64,000 bases of DNA from Pseudomonas sp. GM49 (lineage in GTDB: Bacteria; Pseudomonadota; Gammaproteobacteria; Pseudomonadales; Pseudomonadaceae). The stretch spans positions 1-64,000 of the forward strand of contig NZ_AKJL01000276.1 of assembly GCF_000282355.1 (NCBI RefSeq), in the 5' to 3' direction. The position numbers were made by a program, and so were the translations under genes. Under the pieces are notes generated by a model, which searched no databases, had not been told where the DNA came from, and saw nothing but the letters and a program-made list of their open reading frames with translations. Every line of letters starts with the position of its first letter. Positions within the stretch are counted from its first letter, which is position 1. Of this stretch, positions 1-11,547 are shown piece by piece.

Positions 1-2
1 CG

Positions 3-37
3 AAACCCCAATTGCGAAAGCAGTTGGGGTTTTGTTT
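3..37 (+). terminator. Rho-independent terminator of an upstream gene
   Basis: A 13-bp stem (one G-T wobble) closed by a GAAA tetraloop at 16-19 is followed by a T-rich run (TTTTGTTTTT). The stem starts with an A-run on the left, so it could work in both directions. The gene it ends lies outside the window on the left. Confidence 0.85.
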
Positions 38-190
38 TTGGCGTGAAAAAACAGGAGCGGCCCATTCAAGGTCAATTGTAAAAAAAATCACACAAACCTG
101 ACTCCACGGTTTTGCTAAGGTGCAGTTCATTTTTAATGGACTGAGTCTGCGCCCACGGATCGGCATTCTTTTCAAAGAGTTGCTGCACAA

Positions 191-2083
191 GTGCCTGAAC
201 CGATACCGATCAAGGACCACGAAAAAGAAACACACCTGGTCAACAAGAGACTCATGGCTTGCGCCTTGTTCGTTGTCGCCATTACCTGTGTTCTGGTGGT
301 ACGCCTGTATGTCCTGCAGGTTGTCGAGTTCGACTATCACTCGACCATCTCCGAAAATAATCGCGTACATGTCCTGCCGATTACACCTACACGCGGATTG
401 ATCTACGACCGCAACGGCGTACTCCTTGCGGACAACCGCCCCAGCTTCAACCTGACCATCACCCGTGAGCGCGCCAGCGATGTCAACGCCGAGCTGGACG
501 AGGTGGTCAATCTCCTGCACTTGTCCGCTGAAGACCGCTCGCTGTTCGACAAGGCGATGAAGCAGGCACGTCACCCCTTCGTACCCGTGACGCTGTTCTA
601 TGAGCTGAGCGAAGAACAGATTGCCGTACTCGCGGTCAACGAGTTTCGCTTGCCCGGCATCGATGTCGAGGCGCAGTTCGTGCGCCATTATCCGTTCGGC
701 GAGCACTTTGCTCATTCGATCGGATACGTCGGTCGTATCAACGAGAAAGAATCAAAGGCTCTGGATACGGTCGAGTACCGAGGCACCCAATCCATCGGCA
801 AGACCGGGATCGAAAAGTTTTACGAATCGGAACTGCATGGCCACGTGGGTTACGAGGAAGTCGAAACCAACGCCCAGGGCCGGGTATTACGAGTACTCAA
901 GCACACCGATCCGGTGCCCGGGAAAAACATTGTACTGAGCCTCGACGTCAAGCTTCAGGAAGCCGCCGAGCAAGCCCTGGGCGATCGTCGTGGCTCCGTA
1001 GTCGCGCTCGATCCGTCGACCGGTGAAGTGTTGGCCATGGTCAGCAACCCGAGTTTCGATCCGAATCTGTTCGTCACCGGTATCAGCTCCAAGGAGTACT
1101 CCACGCTACGGGACTCCATCGACCGACCGCTGTTCAACCGTGTGCTGCGCGGTCTCTATGCGCCGGGTTCGACCATCAAGCCGGAAGTGGCAATCGCCGG
1201 CCTCGATGCAGGTGTCGTCACACCACAGACCCGTGTGTTCGACCCCGGTTATTATCAATTGCCGGATGTCGATCACAAGTACCGCAACTGGAACCATAGC
1301 GGCGATGGTTGGGTGGATATGGATGCGGCGATCATGCGTTCCAACGACACCTACTTCTATGACCTCGCACACAAGCTCGGTATCGATCGCCTGCACGACT
1401 ACATGGCAATGTTCGGACTCGGTGAGAAAGTCTCTCTCGATATGTACGAAGAATCCCCCGGCCTGATGCCATCCCAAGCCTGGAAGCGCGCCACGCGTCG
1501 TCAGGCATGGTTTCCGGGCGAGACGGTGATTCTCGGTATCGGTCAGGGCTACATGCAGGTCACGCCGTTGCAATTGGCCCAGGCCACGGCGCTGATTGCC
1601 AACAAAGGGGTGTGGAATCGCCCGCACCTGGCCAAAACCGTGGACGGCGTCGCGCCGGTGGATGAGCATCCAATGCCGAACATTCTGCTCAAGGATCCTC
1701 GCGACTGGGAACAGGTCAACCATGGCATGCAGATGGTGATGCACGATGCTCGCGGGATTGCCCGGGCCGCCGCCGTGGGGGCGCAGTACCGCATTGCCGG
1801 CAAGAGTGGTACCGCGCAAGTGGTGGCGATCAAGCAGGGCGAACGTTACAACCGGGAGAAAACCCGCGAGCGTAACCGCGACAATGCCTTGTTCGTCGGT
1901 TTCGCCCCGGCCGAGCACCCGAAGATTGTGATTTCGGTAATGATCGAAAACGGCGAGGCGGGTGGACGTGTCGCCGGACCGGTCGTCCGGGAGATCATGG
2001 ACGCCTGGCTACTCGATCGGGAAGGGCACCTGAAGCCGCAGTACGCAGCGCCGAGCAAGGCGCCGGGCGATCCTCACGTCTGA
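191..2083 (+). CDS. mrdA: Penicillin-binding protein 2 (peptidoglycan D,D-transpeptidase)
   Basis: This is a class B PBP that cross-links peptidoglycan during cell elongation. It is anchored in the inner membrane by one N-terminal segment (about residues 21-40), with the catalytic domain in the periplasm. The three penicillin-binding motifs are intact: STIK with the acyl-serine near residue 327, SND near 384 and KSGTA near 538. The pedestal region with TPTRGLIYDRNG is present. The length (630 aa) is normal for the family. The GTG start gives the usual N-terminus MPEPIPIKDHEKE. The canonical mrdA of pseudomonads lies next to rodA, but no rodA, rlpA or dacA homologue is seen here, so this may be a second PBP2 paralogue (inference). 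It is convergent with the O-antigen operon. Confidence 0.9.
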   Translation: MPEPIPIKDHEKETHLVNKRLMACALFVVAITCVLVVRLYVLQVVEFDYHSTISENNRVHVLPITPTRGLIYDRNGVLLADNRPSFNLTITRERASDVNAELDEVVNLLHLSAEDRSLFDKAMKQARHPFVPVTLFYELSEEQIAVLAVNEFRLPGIDVEAQFVRHYPFGEHFAHSIGYVGRINEKESKALDTVEYRGTQSIGKTGIEKFYESELHGHVGYEEVETNAQGRVLRVLKHTDPVPGKNIVLSLDVKLQEAAEQALGDRRGSVVALDPSTGEVLAMVSNPSFDPNLFVTGISSKEYSTLRDSIDRPLFNRVLRGLYAPGSTIKPEVAIAGLDAGVVTPQTRVFDPGYYQLPDVDHKYRNWNHSGDGWVDMDAAIMRSNDTYFYDLAHKLGIDRLHDYMAMFGLGEKVSLDMYEESPGLMPSQAWKRATRRQAWFPGETVILGIGQGYMQVTPLQLAQATALIANKGVWNRPHLAKTVDGVAPVDEHPMPNILLKDPRDWEQVNHGMQMVMHDARGIARAAAVGAQYRIAGKSGTAQVVAIKQGERYNREKTRERNRDNALFVGFAPAEHPKIVISVMIENGEAGGRVAGPVVREIMDAWLLDREGHLKPQYAAPSKAPGDPHV

Positions 2084-2122
2084 CCCTCATGGCTTCACAG
2101 CACGGGCTCGCGGCCGGTTGCA

Positions 2123-3253
2123 TCATGCGTAGGCGAGGTTTTTTTCTTCCAGCAATTCCTCATACAAGGCCGCCCATTTGCGACCCATTTCGTCCGCCGT
2201 AAACAGATTCTGATAACGGGCCTGCGCCTTCTCGCCCATTTGCGCCGCTAGCACCGGGTTTTCCCAAAGCGTGCGCATCGCCTCGCGAAACGCCGCTGGA
2301 TTGCTCGGCGGCACCACCAGCCCGGTCTCGTTATGGATATTGATGTAACTGGTGCCCGTGCCAATCTCACTGGAGATCATCGGTTTGCCATACATCGCGC
2401 CTTCGAGCAGCGAAATGCCGAAGGCTTCGGAGCGCAGGTGCGATGGGAACACGATGGCGTAGCTCAGTTGCAGCAGCGCTACTTTGTCCTCGTCCCCCAG
2501 ACGCCCGAGGAAGTGAACATTGCGTAAACCCAAGGCGGACGCCTGGGCATGCAGCTCTGCTTCCATTGGTCCGGCACCGACAATCACTGTCGGGTAATCC
2601 AGGTCCTTCAGGGCGTCGAGCAGGATGTGCAAACCTTTGTAGTAGCGCATCACACCCACAAACAGAAAGAACTTGTCGCCAAGCTTTTGCCGCCAGTGAG
2701 CCGTTCGATTGCTGTCCGGCTGTGGGTAACCTGTCTTGTTCAATCCATAGGGGATCACTCGGGTCTTGTGCTGAAACTGTTGCAACACATCACTGGTGTG
2801 CAGGTAATTGGGCGATGCAGCGACGATCCGGTCGGCGCTGTGCAGAAAGCGATTCATCAGCGGCCGGTAAAGTTTGAGCAGGTGTTTCTGGCGGATAATG
2901 TCCGAGTGGTACGTCACCACGCAGGGTTTGTTCAGGCTGCTGGCGAAATGCACCAGGTCCATGAACGGCCAAGGAAAGTGGTAATTGACCACGTCGGCCT
3001 CGGCTGCCAGCTCGCGAAACTGTTTGAAGACGCTCCAGGAAAACCCTGTGGAGGCGAACTGAATGTCGAGTCTGGCTCGTTGGACTTCATGTTGAGCGAT
3101 CTGCATCACCGGCGGTGTCGGATCGGCACTGAGTGTCAGCACCTTGCCTTCAACGCCGTGCAGGGCACCGCTTTCGCACAACTGGAAAATCACTTGTTCG
3201 ATTCCGCCGACCGAGTCAGGCAGGTACGTCTTGAAAAAATGAAGAACCCGCAT
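2123..3253 (-). CDS. wbpZ: D-rhamnan glycosyltransferase WbpZ
   Basis: This is a GT4-family glycosyltransferase of 376 aa. In the P. aeruginosa A-band (common polysaccharide antigen) pathway, WbpZ adds the first D-rhamnose to the lipid-linked acceptor on the cytoplasmic face. The GT-B signs are an N-terminal region with a GGIEQV glycine loop (residues about 16-21) and a C-terminal donor-binding E-x7-E stretch around SEAFGISLLEGAMYGKP. It is the last gene of an eight-gene operon and starts directly after the wbpY stop. The assignment rests on family and on the exact conservation of gene order, not on linkage-specific residues. Confidence 0.85.
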   Translation of the reverse strand: MRVLHFFKTYLPDSVGGIEQVIFQLCESGALHGVEGKVLTLSADPTPPVMQIAQHEVQRARLDIQFASTGFSWSVFKQFRELAAEADVVNYHFPWPFMDLVHFASSLNKPCVVTYHSDIIRQKHLLKLYRPLMNRFLHSADRIVAASPNYLHTSDVLQQFQHKTRVIPYGLNKTGYPQPDSNRTAHWRQKLGDKFFLFVGVMRYYKGLHILLDALKDLDYPTVIVGAGPMEAELHAQASALGLRNVHFLGRLGDEDKVALLQLSYAIVFPSHLRSEAFGISLLEGAMYGKPMISSEIGTGTSYINIHNETGLVVPPSNPAAFREAMRTLWENPVLAAQMGEKAQARYQNLFTADEMGRKWAALYEELLEEKNLAYA

Positions 3254-4384
3254 TCAACCTCCCATTGCCTGGCGGTAAGCGCTGGCCGTGACCTGCGCGC
3301 AGCGTTCCCAGGTAAAAAGCCTTGCCTGTAGCAATCCGGCTTCCCGGCATGCCTGCCAATGCGCTAGATCCTCGATCAGACGACTCATTGCATCGCGCAA
3401 GCCGTCGGTTTCATCCGGTTCAACATAGTTACCCGCAGAGCCTGCCACTTCGGGCATGGCCGAACGTCTGGTCAGAATGACCGGCGTGCCGCAGGCCATG
3501 GCCTCCAGCACCGGCAGGCCAAAACCTTCGTAAAGCGACGGAAAAATCAATGCCCGGGCACCGGCCAACAGCTGCGCAACGTGCTCGTCAGGCAGATAGC
3601 CCAGCAAACAGACATGACCGCCCGCCAGGGCATGGTGCAATTCTTCGCTGAACTGCTCGCGCTGCCAGCCGGCCATGCCGACGATCAGCAATGGAAAACG
3701 CTGACGGACTGATTCCGGCAATCGGGCGTGGGCGCGCAGTGCGAGCGACAGATTCTTGCGCGGTTCCAGGGTGCCGACACAGAGGAAGTATTCCCGCGCC
3801 TCGACGCCATGGGTCTTGAGTACGGCGTCGATAGCCTCGGGGGACCGCGGGTGAAAACGTGCGGCTACACCCAGCGGCGCGACAACAAACCGCTCCTTCG
3901 GTAGCCTGAAATGTGCCTGGGCTTCGTCAGCAATGTGTTGCGAGTCGGTAAGAATCAGGCTTGCCTGGCGCACGCCGTCGGCCACACGCCGTTCGATTTC
4001 TCGCAAGCGCGCCGGTGGCTGCGTTTCGGGATAGTGCAGGTGAGTCAGGTCATGCAGGGTGATGACGGTCGGGCCGTCGAACGACAGCGGCCACAAACTG
4101 GGTTCGTGGTAGAGGTCGATGGCTTGCGCGCGGCCTTGATCGAAGCGTTTCTGCTCCAGCCACCGTCGGGCCTGATAGGCCCCCGGAATCTGCCGCAGCA
4201 ATGGCGTCAGTCGGGAATAACCGGGCATGGCCGCTTCAGGCAGCACAGCACTCCAGCCCCAGCCATGAAACAGCGCCAGTTCAATATCCGGTTCGCCCGC
4301 CAGGGCGTTCGCCAGTTCGGCAACGTAGTGGCCGATGCCGGTGCGCGGCGCCTGGAGGATGCGGGCGTTAAGGGCAATTCGCAT
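3254..4384 (-). CDS. wbpY: D-rhamnan glycosyltransferase WbpY
   Basis: This is a GT4-family glycosyltransferase of 376 aa. In the A-band pathway WbpY adds alpha-1,3-linked D-rhamnose after WbpZ. The start at 4384 gives the typical N-terminus MRIALNARILQAPRTGIGHY with a glycine-rich acceptor loop. A longer frame starting at 4450 would run deep into wbpX and begins with an unrelated arginine-rich stretch, so it was not used. The donor-binding motif LYEGFGLPVLEAMACGTPV is clear in the C-terminal half, with the preceding GTLEPRKN signature. The gene overlaps the wbpX 3' end by 17 bp, which suggests translational coupling. Confidence 0.87.
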   Translation of the reverse strand: MRIALNARILQAPRTGIGHYVAELANALAGEPDIELALFHGWGWSAVLPEAAMPGYSRLTPLLRQIPGAYQARRWLEQKRFDQGRAQAIDLYHEPSLWPLSFDGPTVITLHDLTHLHYPETQPPARLREIERRVADGVRQASLILTDSQHIADEAQAHFRLPKERFVVAPLGVAARFHPRSPEAIDAVLKTHGVEAREYFLCVGTLEPRKNLSLALRAHARLPESVRQRFPLLIVGMAGWQREQFSEELHHALAGGHVCLLGYLPDEHVAQLLAGARALIFPSLYEGFGLPVLEAMACGTPVILTRRSAMPEVAGSAGNYVEPDETDGLRDAMSRLIEDLAHWQACREAGLLQARLFTWERCAQVTASAYRQAMGG

Positions 4385-5741
4385 GCTGACTCTCAGGCAC
4401 CTTCGCATCGCTGTGCAGGTTGCGCTGGATGCGTCCGACCAGTTGCGCACTCGCCTCAGGCCAGCTCAGCCAATGCCAGTTATCCAGGTTGAGGGGCGCG
4501 GGGAAGGCGCCGCCGCTTTCCATGTCAATGACCAGGTCGGCCAGGTTCTGTGGATCGGCGAGGTCGAAGTACGCCATGTACTCACCGCCGATTTCGCGGA
4601 ACACCGGGATATCGCTGGCCATGGCCGGCAGGCCTCGCTGCATGGCTTCGACCAGCGGCAAACCGAACCCTTCGACGTAGGAGGGGAACACCAGCGATGT
4701 CGCATGGGAATAGGCGTGTTCCAGGCTCTTGTCCGTGAGGGTGTTGAACATGAACAGACGCTGGTTCAATTGTGGATGCTGGCGGATACGCTCGATCAGC
4801 GCCTCGCACTTCCAGCCAATCTTGCCAACGATGCACAACCGGGCCTTGGACCCGGCCGCCCAGGCGCGTTCGAGCGCGTCCAGCAAATACGCATGGTTCT
4901 TGCGCGGCTCGATGGTACTGACCATCAGGAACACCGGGTCCGGCGTCTTGAACATCTGCAGCAGCCCCGGGTCGACGGCTGAACGGGCATCGGTCAGGTC
5001 GAGTTCAGAGCCGAGGTGAAAGTAGTCGAACCAACGTTGCTGCACCTGCCTGGAGCCGATCCTGCGGGTCATCTCCTGGCGAACCTGGTCACGGATGGTG
5101 GTCGAGATCGCGACGTAGCCATCGGCGGTGCGGGCGATCCAGTCGAACCATTCGTTGAAGACCTTCACCAGCCCGGCGTCGCAGAACTGCGGGTGGGTCA
5201 GGGGAATCAGGTCGTAGATCACCGAAATGATGCCGACCCCGTCACGCTTGAGTTGCTCGGCCAGGGGGAAGAAGTTGGCGTGCCAGGACGAATCCAGCAG
5301 CACCAGTTGATCGCCGGCGCGATGCTGCAACGGCACGCAGCGCTCGGGAACCTGGTCCTTGAGTACCCGATCGAGCATGCGCATCGGTAGGCTCAGGCAG
5401 GCGAACGCGGTGAGGCGACAACCGACATAAAGCACCCGGCGGGCGAACTTCGATGTGCTGAAAGGACGGCGCCGCTCCAGTGCGCGATGACGCAGCCAGT
5501 ACAGATTGGCGAACTGTTCGAGCTTCACCCGCAGACTCATCAGGTCCACTTTGACGGTTGGCAAGGGCGCCAGGCTTTTCACCTCGAACAATGCGCCATT
5601 GAGCATCACCACCGGTATGCATTCACGCCGGGTGTCTGCGGCCGGCAATTGCTGGATTACATTACGAACGACCCGTTGAATGCCCGAGTTGGCTTCCGGG
5701 TGTTCGAATACGTAGGTACATTCCACCAACAGTCTGGTCAT
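4368..5741 (-). CDS. wbpX: D-rhamnan glycosyltransferase WbpX
   Basis: This is a GT4-family glycosyltransferase of 457 aa, longer than WbpY and WbpZ. In the A-band pathway WbpX extends the polymer and forms the alpha-1,2 linkages of the repeat. The C-terminal half carries the usual STIEPRKNH nucleotide-sugar signature and the E-x7-E motif in YVEGFGLPLVEAMQRG. The start overlaps the wzt stop in an ATGA arrangement (4 bp). It sits between the exporter genes and wbpY, exactly as in P. aeruginosa. Confidence 0.87.
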   Translation of the reverse strand: MTRLLVECTYVFEHPEANSGIQRVVRNVIQQLPAADTRRECIPVVMLNGALFEVKSLAPLPTVKVDLMSLRVKLEQFANLYWLRHRALERRRPFSTSKFARRVLYVGCRLTAFACLSLPMRMLDRVLKDQVPERCVPLQHRAGDQLVLLDSSWHANFFPLAEQLKRDGVGIISVIYDLIPLTHPQFCDAGLVKVFNEWFDWIARTADGYVAISTTIRDQVRQEMTRRIGSRQVQQRWFDYFHLGSELDLTDARSAVDPGLLQMFKTPDPVFLMVSTIEPRKNHAYLLDALERAWAAGSKARLCIVGKIGWKCEALIERIRQHPQLNQRLFMFNTLTDKSLEHAYSHATSLVFPSYVEGFGLPLVEAMQRGLPAMASDIPVFREIGGEYMAYFDLADPQNLADLVIDMESGGAFPAPLNLDNWHWLSWPEASAQLVGRIQRNLHSDAKVPESQHANCP

Positions 5742-6997
5742 CGTGTTTCCCCAATGGATTCCACCCGATTCTCACTGGAACGGGTCACGCTGGTCTGCGC
5801 TTCGAGCCAGGAGCACCCTACGAAGTCCTCCTGGCGATTGTTGATCACGTGGAAGACCAGCCCGTAGTCACGCCATTCGAAATTGCGATCCAGGTGCGAA
5901 TCCAGCCGCGACAGGCTCAGGGCCACCGAATAATTGCCCTTGCCCAGGCGCATGTCGAAGGCAAAACGGTAGGTGATGCGTTCGCCGGCACTCAGGTCGG
6001 TGAGGGCTTTGTCGACCCGATGGGTATTGATGCCGTACATGGGCTGGCCGAGGCGATCCTTGATCATGAAACCGAGAATCAGCCGCTCGATGTCCTGGCG
6101 CACCTCGACCTGCACTTCCAGGACCATCGTCTGACCGACTTCTGCCACCTCCACCGAACGGCCTTTCGGGTCCAGCAGGCGGACACTGAGAATGCCCGCT
6201 TCGCCGGTACCGGAAATGGTCTGTACCTGCCCGTTGGCGAGCATTTCCTGGCGAACTATCTGGCCCTCGCGCTGGGCGAGCATGGCGTTGTAGTAGTCCA
6301 TCACTTCTTCGGGCTTGCCACGCATGGCCATGCGACCGTTTTCCAGGAGGATGGCGGTGTCGCAGATCGACTGGATCGCCGAGCGGTCGTGGGACACGAT
6401 CAGCAACGTGGTGCCGGCCTTGCGGAAATTGCGGATGCGATCGAAGCTTTTGTGCTGGAAGTAGGCGTCGCCCACGGACAGCGCTTCATCGACGATCAGG
6501 ATATCCGGCCGCCGTGCGGTGGCCACGCTGAACGCCAGGCGCATCTGCATGCCGCTGGAATAGGTGCGAACCGGATGGTCGATGGCCTCGCCGATTTCGG
6601 CGAAGCTCTCGATCTCTGGCATCAGCGCTTCGATTTCTTCCACTTGCATGCCGAGCAACTGGCCGGCCATGAAGGTGTTCTGCCGCCCGGTGAAGTCCGG
6701 GTGGAAGCCCATGCCCAGTTCCAGCAATGCCGCCACGCGACCTTGCAGCTGGATGTCGCCGCAGGTGGGCTGGGTGGTGCCGGTGATCATCTTCAACAGC
6801 GTGCTTTTGCCGGCACCGTTGACCCCGACGATACCCACGGCTTCGCCCGGCTGAATCTCGAAATCGACCCCCTGCAGCACCCAGTGCAACTGATGTCGGG
6901 TGGGGGAAAACGGCACCAGCCATTCGAACAGACGGCTCCAGCGATTCGGGTACTGCTTGTAGGCCTTGCCCAGGCCACTGACACGTATATGTCCCAT
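5738..6997 (-). CDS. wzt: O-antigen ABC exporter ATPase Wzt
   Basis: This is the ATPase subunit of the Wzm-Wzt exporter that moves completed lipid-linked D-rhamnan across the inner membrane. The N-terminal ATPase domain has Walker A (GVNGAGKST, about residues 57-65), the ABC signature YSSGMQMRLAF and Walker B ILIVDEALSVGD. Residues from about 255 to 419 form the additional C-terminal domain typical of Wzt proteins that recognise the chain terminus of their own polymer, so this part should match the methyl or other cap made by the neighbouring modification genes (inference). Starts and stops overlap both neighbours. Confidence 0.93.
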   Translation of the reverse strand: MGHIRVSGLGKAYKQYPNRWSRLFEWLVPFSPTRHQLHWVLQGVDFEIQPGEAVGIVGVNGAGKSTLLKMITGTTQPTCGDIQLQGRVAALLELGMGFHPDFTGRQNTFMAGQLLGMQVEEIEALMPEIESFAEIGEAIDHPVRTYSSGMQMRLAFSVATARRPDILIVDEALSVGDAYFQHKSFDRIRNFRKAGTTLLIVSHDRSAIQSICDTAILLENGRMAMRGKPEEVMDYYNAMLAQREGQIVRQEMLANGQVQTISGTGEAGILSVRLLDPKGRSVEVAEVGQTMVLEVQVEVRQDIERLILGFMIKDRLGQPMYGINTHRVDKALTDLSAGERITYRFAFDMRLGKGNYSVALSLSRLDSHLDRNFEWRDYGLVFHVINNRQEDFVGCSWLEAQTSVTRSSENRVESIGETR

Positions 6998-7794
6998 CAG
7001 AGCTCGTCCACCATTTCACCGACACGCTGACGGAACAGCCGCAGCGCCATCCCACAGAACAACAGGCCGATCACCAGCAACGGGACCAGCGAGCTCCAGT
7101 CTGGCCACTGGTTGTAGAGAAACAGGTTCTGGTAGCTGTTCATCAGTGCCGTCATCGGATTCAGCCCGATAACGCGCTGGATGCCCGGCGGCAGGATCGA
7201 CAACGGATAAACGATGGGTGTCAGCCAGAACCAGAATTGCAGGCAGATGCCGAAAAACTGCCCGACGTCGCGAAAGAACACGTTGAGCACGCCCAGAATC
7301 ATCCCCAGCCCCGCGGCGAAGATCACTTGCAGGATCAGCAACGGCACCAGCACCAGCAACGCCATGCCGGGCAGTCGCCCGCTGATCAGCAGGAAGCCGA
7401 GGAACAACCCCAGGATGATCGCGAAATTGATCCCGGCATTTAGCAGCACGATGACCGGCAGGCAGATGCGCGGGAAGCTGATTTTCTTCAGCAGGTTGGC
7501 GTTTTCCAGGAACATGCTCTGGCTGCGTGTCGTGATCTCGGCGAACAGTCCCCAGGTCAGCAGGCCCGCGCACAGGTAGACACTGTAGGCCAGCCCGTCA
7601 TCCACGCCCGGCAAGCGGGCGCGCATGATGGTGGAAAAGATCACCGTGTAGACCAGGATCATCGACAGCGGATTGAGCACGGTCCACAAGGCACCGAACA
7701 GCGAGTTGCGATAACGCGCCTGAAACTCCCGTTTGACACTGCCGAGGATGAAACCCCGGTAACTCCACAGCGATTGGTAAAGATTACGCAGCAT
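6997..7794 (-). CDS. wzm: O-antigen ABC exporter permease Wzm
   Basis: This is an ABC-2 type membrane permease of 265 aa with about six hydrophobic segments and the family N-terminus (SYRGFILGSVKREFQARYRNS). It forms the channel for the undecaprenyl-linked D-rhamnan with Wzt as ATPase. Its stop shares one base with the wzt start (TGATG), and its start follows directly on the wbpW stop, so the operon is translationally coupled. Confidence 0.93.
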   Translation of the reverse strand: MLRNLYQSLWSYRGFILGSVKREFQARYRNSLFGALWTVLNPLSMILVYTVIFSTIMRARLPGVDDGLAYSVYLCAGLLTWGLFAEITTRSQSMFLENANLLKKISFPRICLPVIVLLNAGINFAIILGLFLGFLLISGRLPGMALLVLVPLLILQVIFAAGLGMILGVLNVFFRDVGQFFGICLQFWFWLTPIVYPLSILPPGIQRVIGLNPMTALMNSYQNLFLYNQWPDWSSLVPLLVIGLLFCGMALRLFRQRVGEMVDEL

Positions 7795-9237
7795 TCAAAC
7801 CGTCCTGCCGTATTGATCTTCGAAGCGGACGATGTCGTCCTCTCCCAGGTATTCGCCGCTTTGCACTTCGATGATCACAAGGTCGATCACGCCCGGATTC
7901 TCCAGGCGATGCTTGTGACCCGCCGCAATGAAGGTCGATTCGTTCTTGGCCACCAGGTGCGTGCCGGTGCCGTTGTTGGTGACCTTGGCCATGCCTTCGA
8001 CCACTACCCAGTGTTCATTGCGATGGTGGTGCATCTGCAACGACAACTTGGCGCCGGGCTTGACCACGATGCGCTTGATCTTGAAGCGCGGGCCTTCCTC
8101 GAGCACGGTATAGGTGCCCCATGGACGGCTGACCGTACGGTGCAGGCGATAGGCTTCGTGTTCTTTATCCTTGAGTTGCCTGGCCACCCGGCGCACATCC
8201 TGGGCGCGGTCGGCGTGGGCCACCAGCACCGCGTCGGCGGTGTCGACAATGATCAGGTTATCCACACCCACGGTCGCTACCAGGCGGTTTTCGCTCTGGA
8301 CGAAATTGTTGTGGCTGTCGATGAAGATCGACTCGCCGACGGCACGGTTGTTTTGTGCATCCGCCGGTACCAGCGCGGCCACCGCACCCCAGGAGCCGAT
8401 ATCGCTCCAGTCGAAACGGGCTGGCACCACGACCACCTTGTCGGAGCGCTCCATCAACGCGTAGTCGATGGAAATGTCCATGATTTCGCCAAACAGGGCC
8501 GGTGACAGTTCCTGTTGCACGCTCTCGGCGTTTTCCACGGGAGCGCTGGCGGCCATGCAGGTTTGCGTCTGCTCCAGCAAAGTTGGCGCATGGGTTTGCA
8601 GTTCGGCCAGCAGGGTGGCGACCGAGAAGCAGAACATCCCGGAGTTCCACAGGAAGTTGCCGCTTTCCAGGTAATGAGTCGCGGTTTGCAGGTCGGGTTT
8701 TTCGACGAAACGCCGCACACTGGCAGCGCCTTTATCGTCCAGTGATGTGCCGGCTTCAATGTAGCCAAAACCGGTTTCCGCAGCGGTCGGCACGACACCG
8801 AAGGTCACCAGTTGACCGCGCCTGGCCAATGTCACGGCATGCTCGACCGCTTCCTTCAGTGCATCGACATTGACGATCAGATGGTCGGCGGGCATGACCA
8901 GCATGATCGCGTCGTCGCCATGCAGGGCCTGGAGGGAGAGGGCGGCGGCGGCAATGGCCGGCGCCGTATTGCGACCCGTCGGCTCCAGCAGGAAATGCCC
9001 GCGATGACGGCCCAGGTGCGCGTCCCGAAAGTGATCCTTGCTCTGGAAGTAGTACTCGCGGTTGGTCACCGTGACGATATCGCCCCAGCCGTCGAGCAGG
9101 TCCGCGGCACGCCGATAAGTCTTGCCCAGCAGCGACTGGCCGTCAGGCAATGTCATGAACGGTTTGGGATGGCCTTCACGCGACACCGGCCACAACCTCG
9201 TCCCGGCACCGCCGGAGAGAATCACGGGAATCAGCAT
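7795..9237 (-). CDS. wbpW: Mannose-6-phosphate isomerase / mannose-1-phosphate guanylyltransferase WbpW
   Basis: This bifunctional type II enzyme of 480 aa supplies GDP-D-mannose for GDP-D-rhamnose synthesis. The N-terminal nucleotidyltransferase domain opens with LSGGAGTRLWPVSR (pyrophosphorylase motif) and contains FVEKP. The C-terminal cupin carries the isomerase metal-site region (PGAKLSLQMHHHRNEHWVVV). It resembles AlgA and PslB. Placement between gmd and wzm identifies it as the A-band copy. The gap to gmd is 3 bp. Confidence 0.93.
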   Translation of the reverse strand: MLIPVILSGGAGTRLWPVSREGHPKPFMTLPDGQSLLGKTYRRAADLLDGWGDIVTVTNREYYFQSKDHFRDAHLGRHRGHFLLEPTGRNTAPAIAAAALSLQALHGDDAIMLVMPADHLIVNVDALKEAVEHAVTLARRGQLVTFGVVPTAAETGFGYIEAGTSLDDKGAASVRRFVEKPDLQTATHYLESGNFLWNSGMFCFSVATLLAELQTHAPTLLEQTQTCMAASAPVENAESVQQELSPALFGEIMDISIDYALMERSDKVVVVPARFDWSDIGSWGAVAALVPADAQNNRAVGESIFIDSHNNFVQSENRLVATVGVDNLIIVDTADAVLVAHADRAQDVRRVARQLKDKEHEAYRLHRTVSRPWGTYTVLEEGPRFKIKRIVVKPGAKLSLQMHHHRNEHWVVVEGMAKVTNNGTGTHLVAKNESTFIAAGHKHRLENPGVIDLVIIEVQSGEYLGEDDIVRFEDQYGRTV

Positions 9238-9240
9238 GGC

Positions 9241-11150
<1,910 letters not shown>

Positions 11151-11547
11151 CCATTCCTACAGGTTTAATGGAAGGGTCTCACGAACCAGCAGGATCGTTC
11201 GCAAAGACAGATGAAATGTTTGTTGTAGTTATTTGCTAGCCAATTTGTGCCATTTGTTCGGCAATTTCAACAAGTCCAATCGTGACTGATCAGTTCTCGT
11301 CAGCGTGGCCCGATTTATTCTCGCCGAGCGGTTCACGAACCCTCGATGGATGTGTTTAGAATGCCCCTCGTCACGATGATCCAGAGTTCGGCAGCGTCGC
11401 TTCGAAACTGCGAGAAACTGACCACTAAAACAAGAACGAAGACGGGTAGGAAGACGGTGGACGAGCGCCAGTAAACACTGACTCGAACCGTGTCCTTCCC
11501 CGTCATGCCATGAGGCTGCCGGGATGGCGGCGTCACCGTGGGGTGCC
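11151..11547. promoter_or_regulatory. Divergent intergenic region between rmd and the O-antigen modification operon
   Basis: About 400 bp without a credible gene lie between the two divergent polysaccharide operons, and both promoters must lie here. The stretch is visibly lower in GC than the flanking genes. I could not pick a convincing sigma-70 -35/-10 pair or an ops/JUMPstart element by eye. The small open frames inside have no recognisable content. Confidence 0.5.

Noticed and set aside
5849..7030. 393-codon open frame on the plus strand
   Set aside because: It is antisense to wzt, which has all ABC ATPase motifs; the translation is low-complexity.
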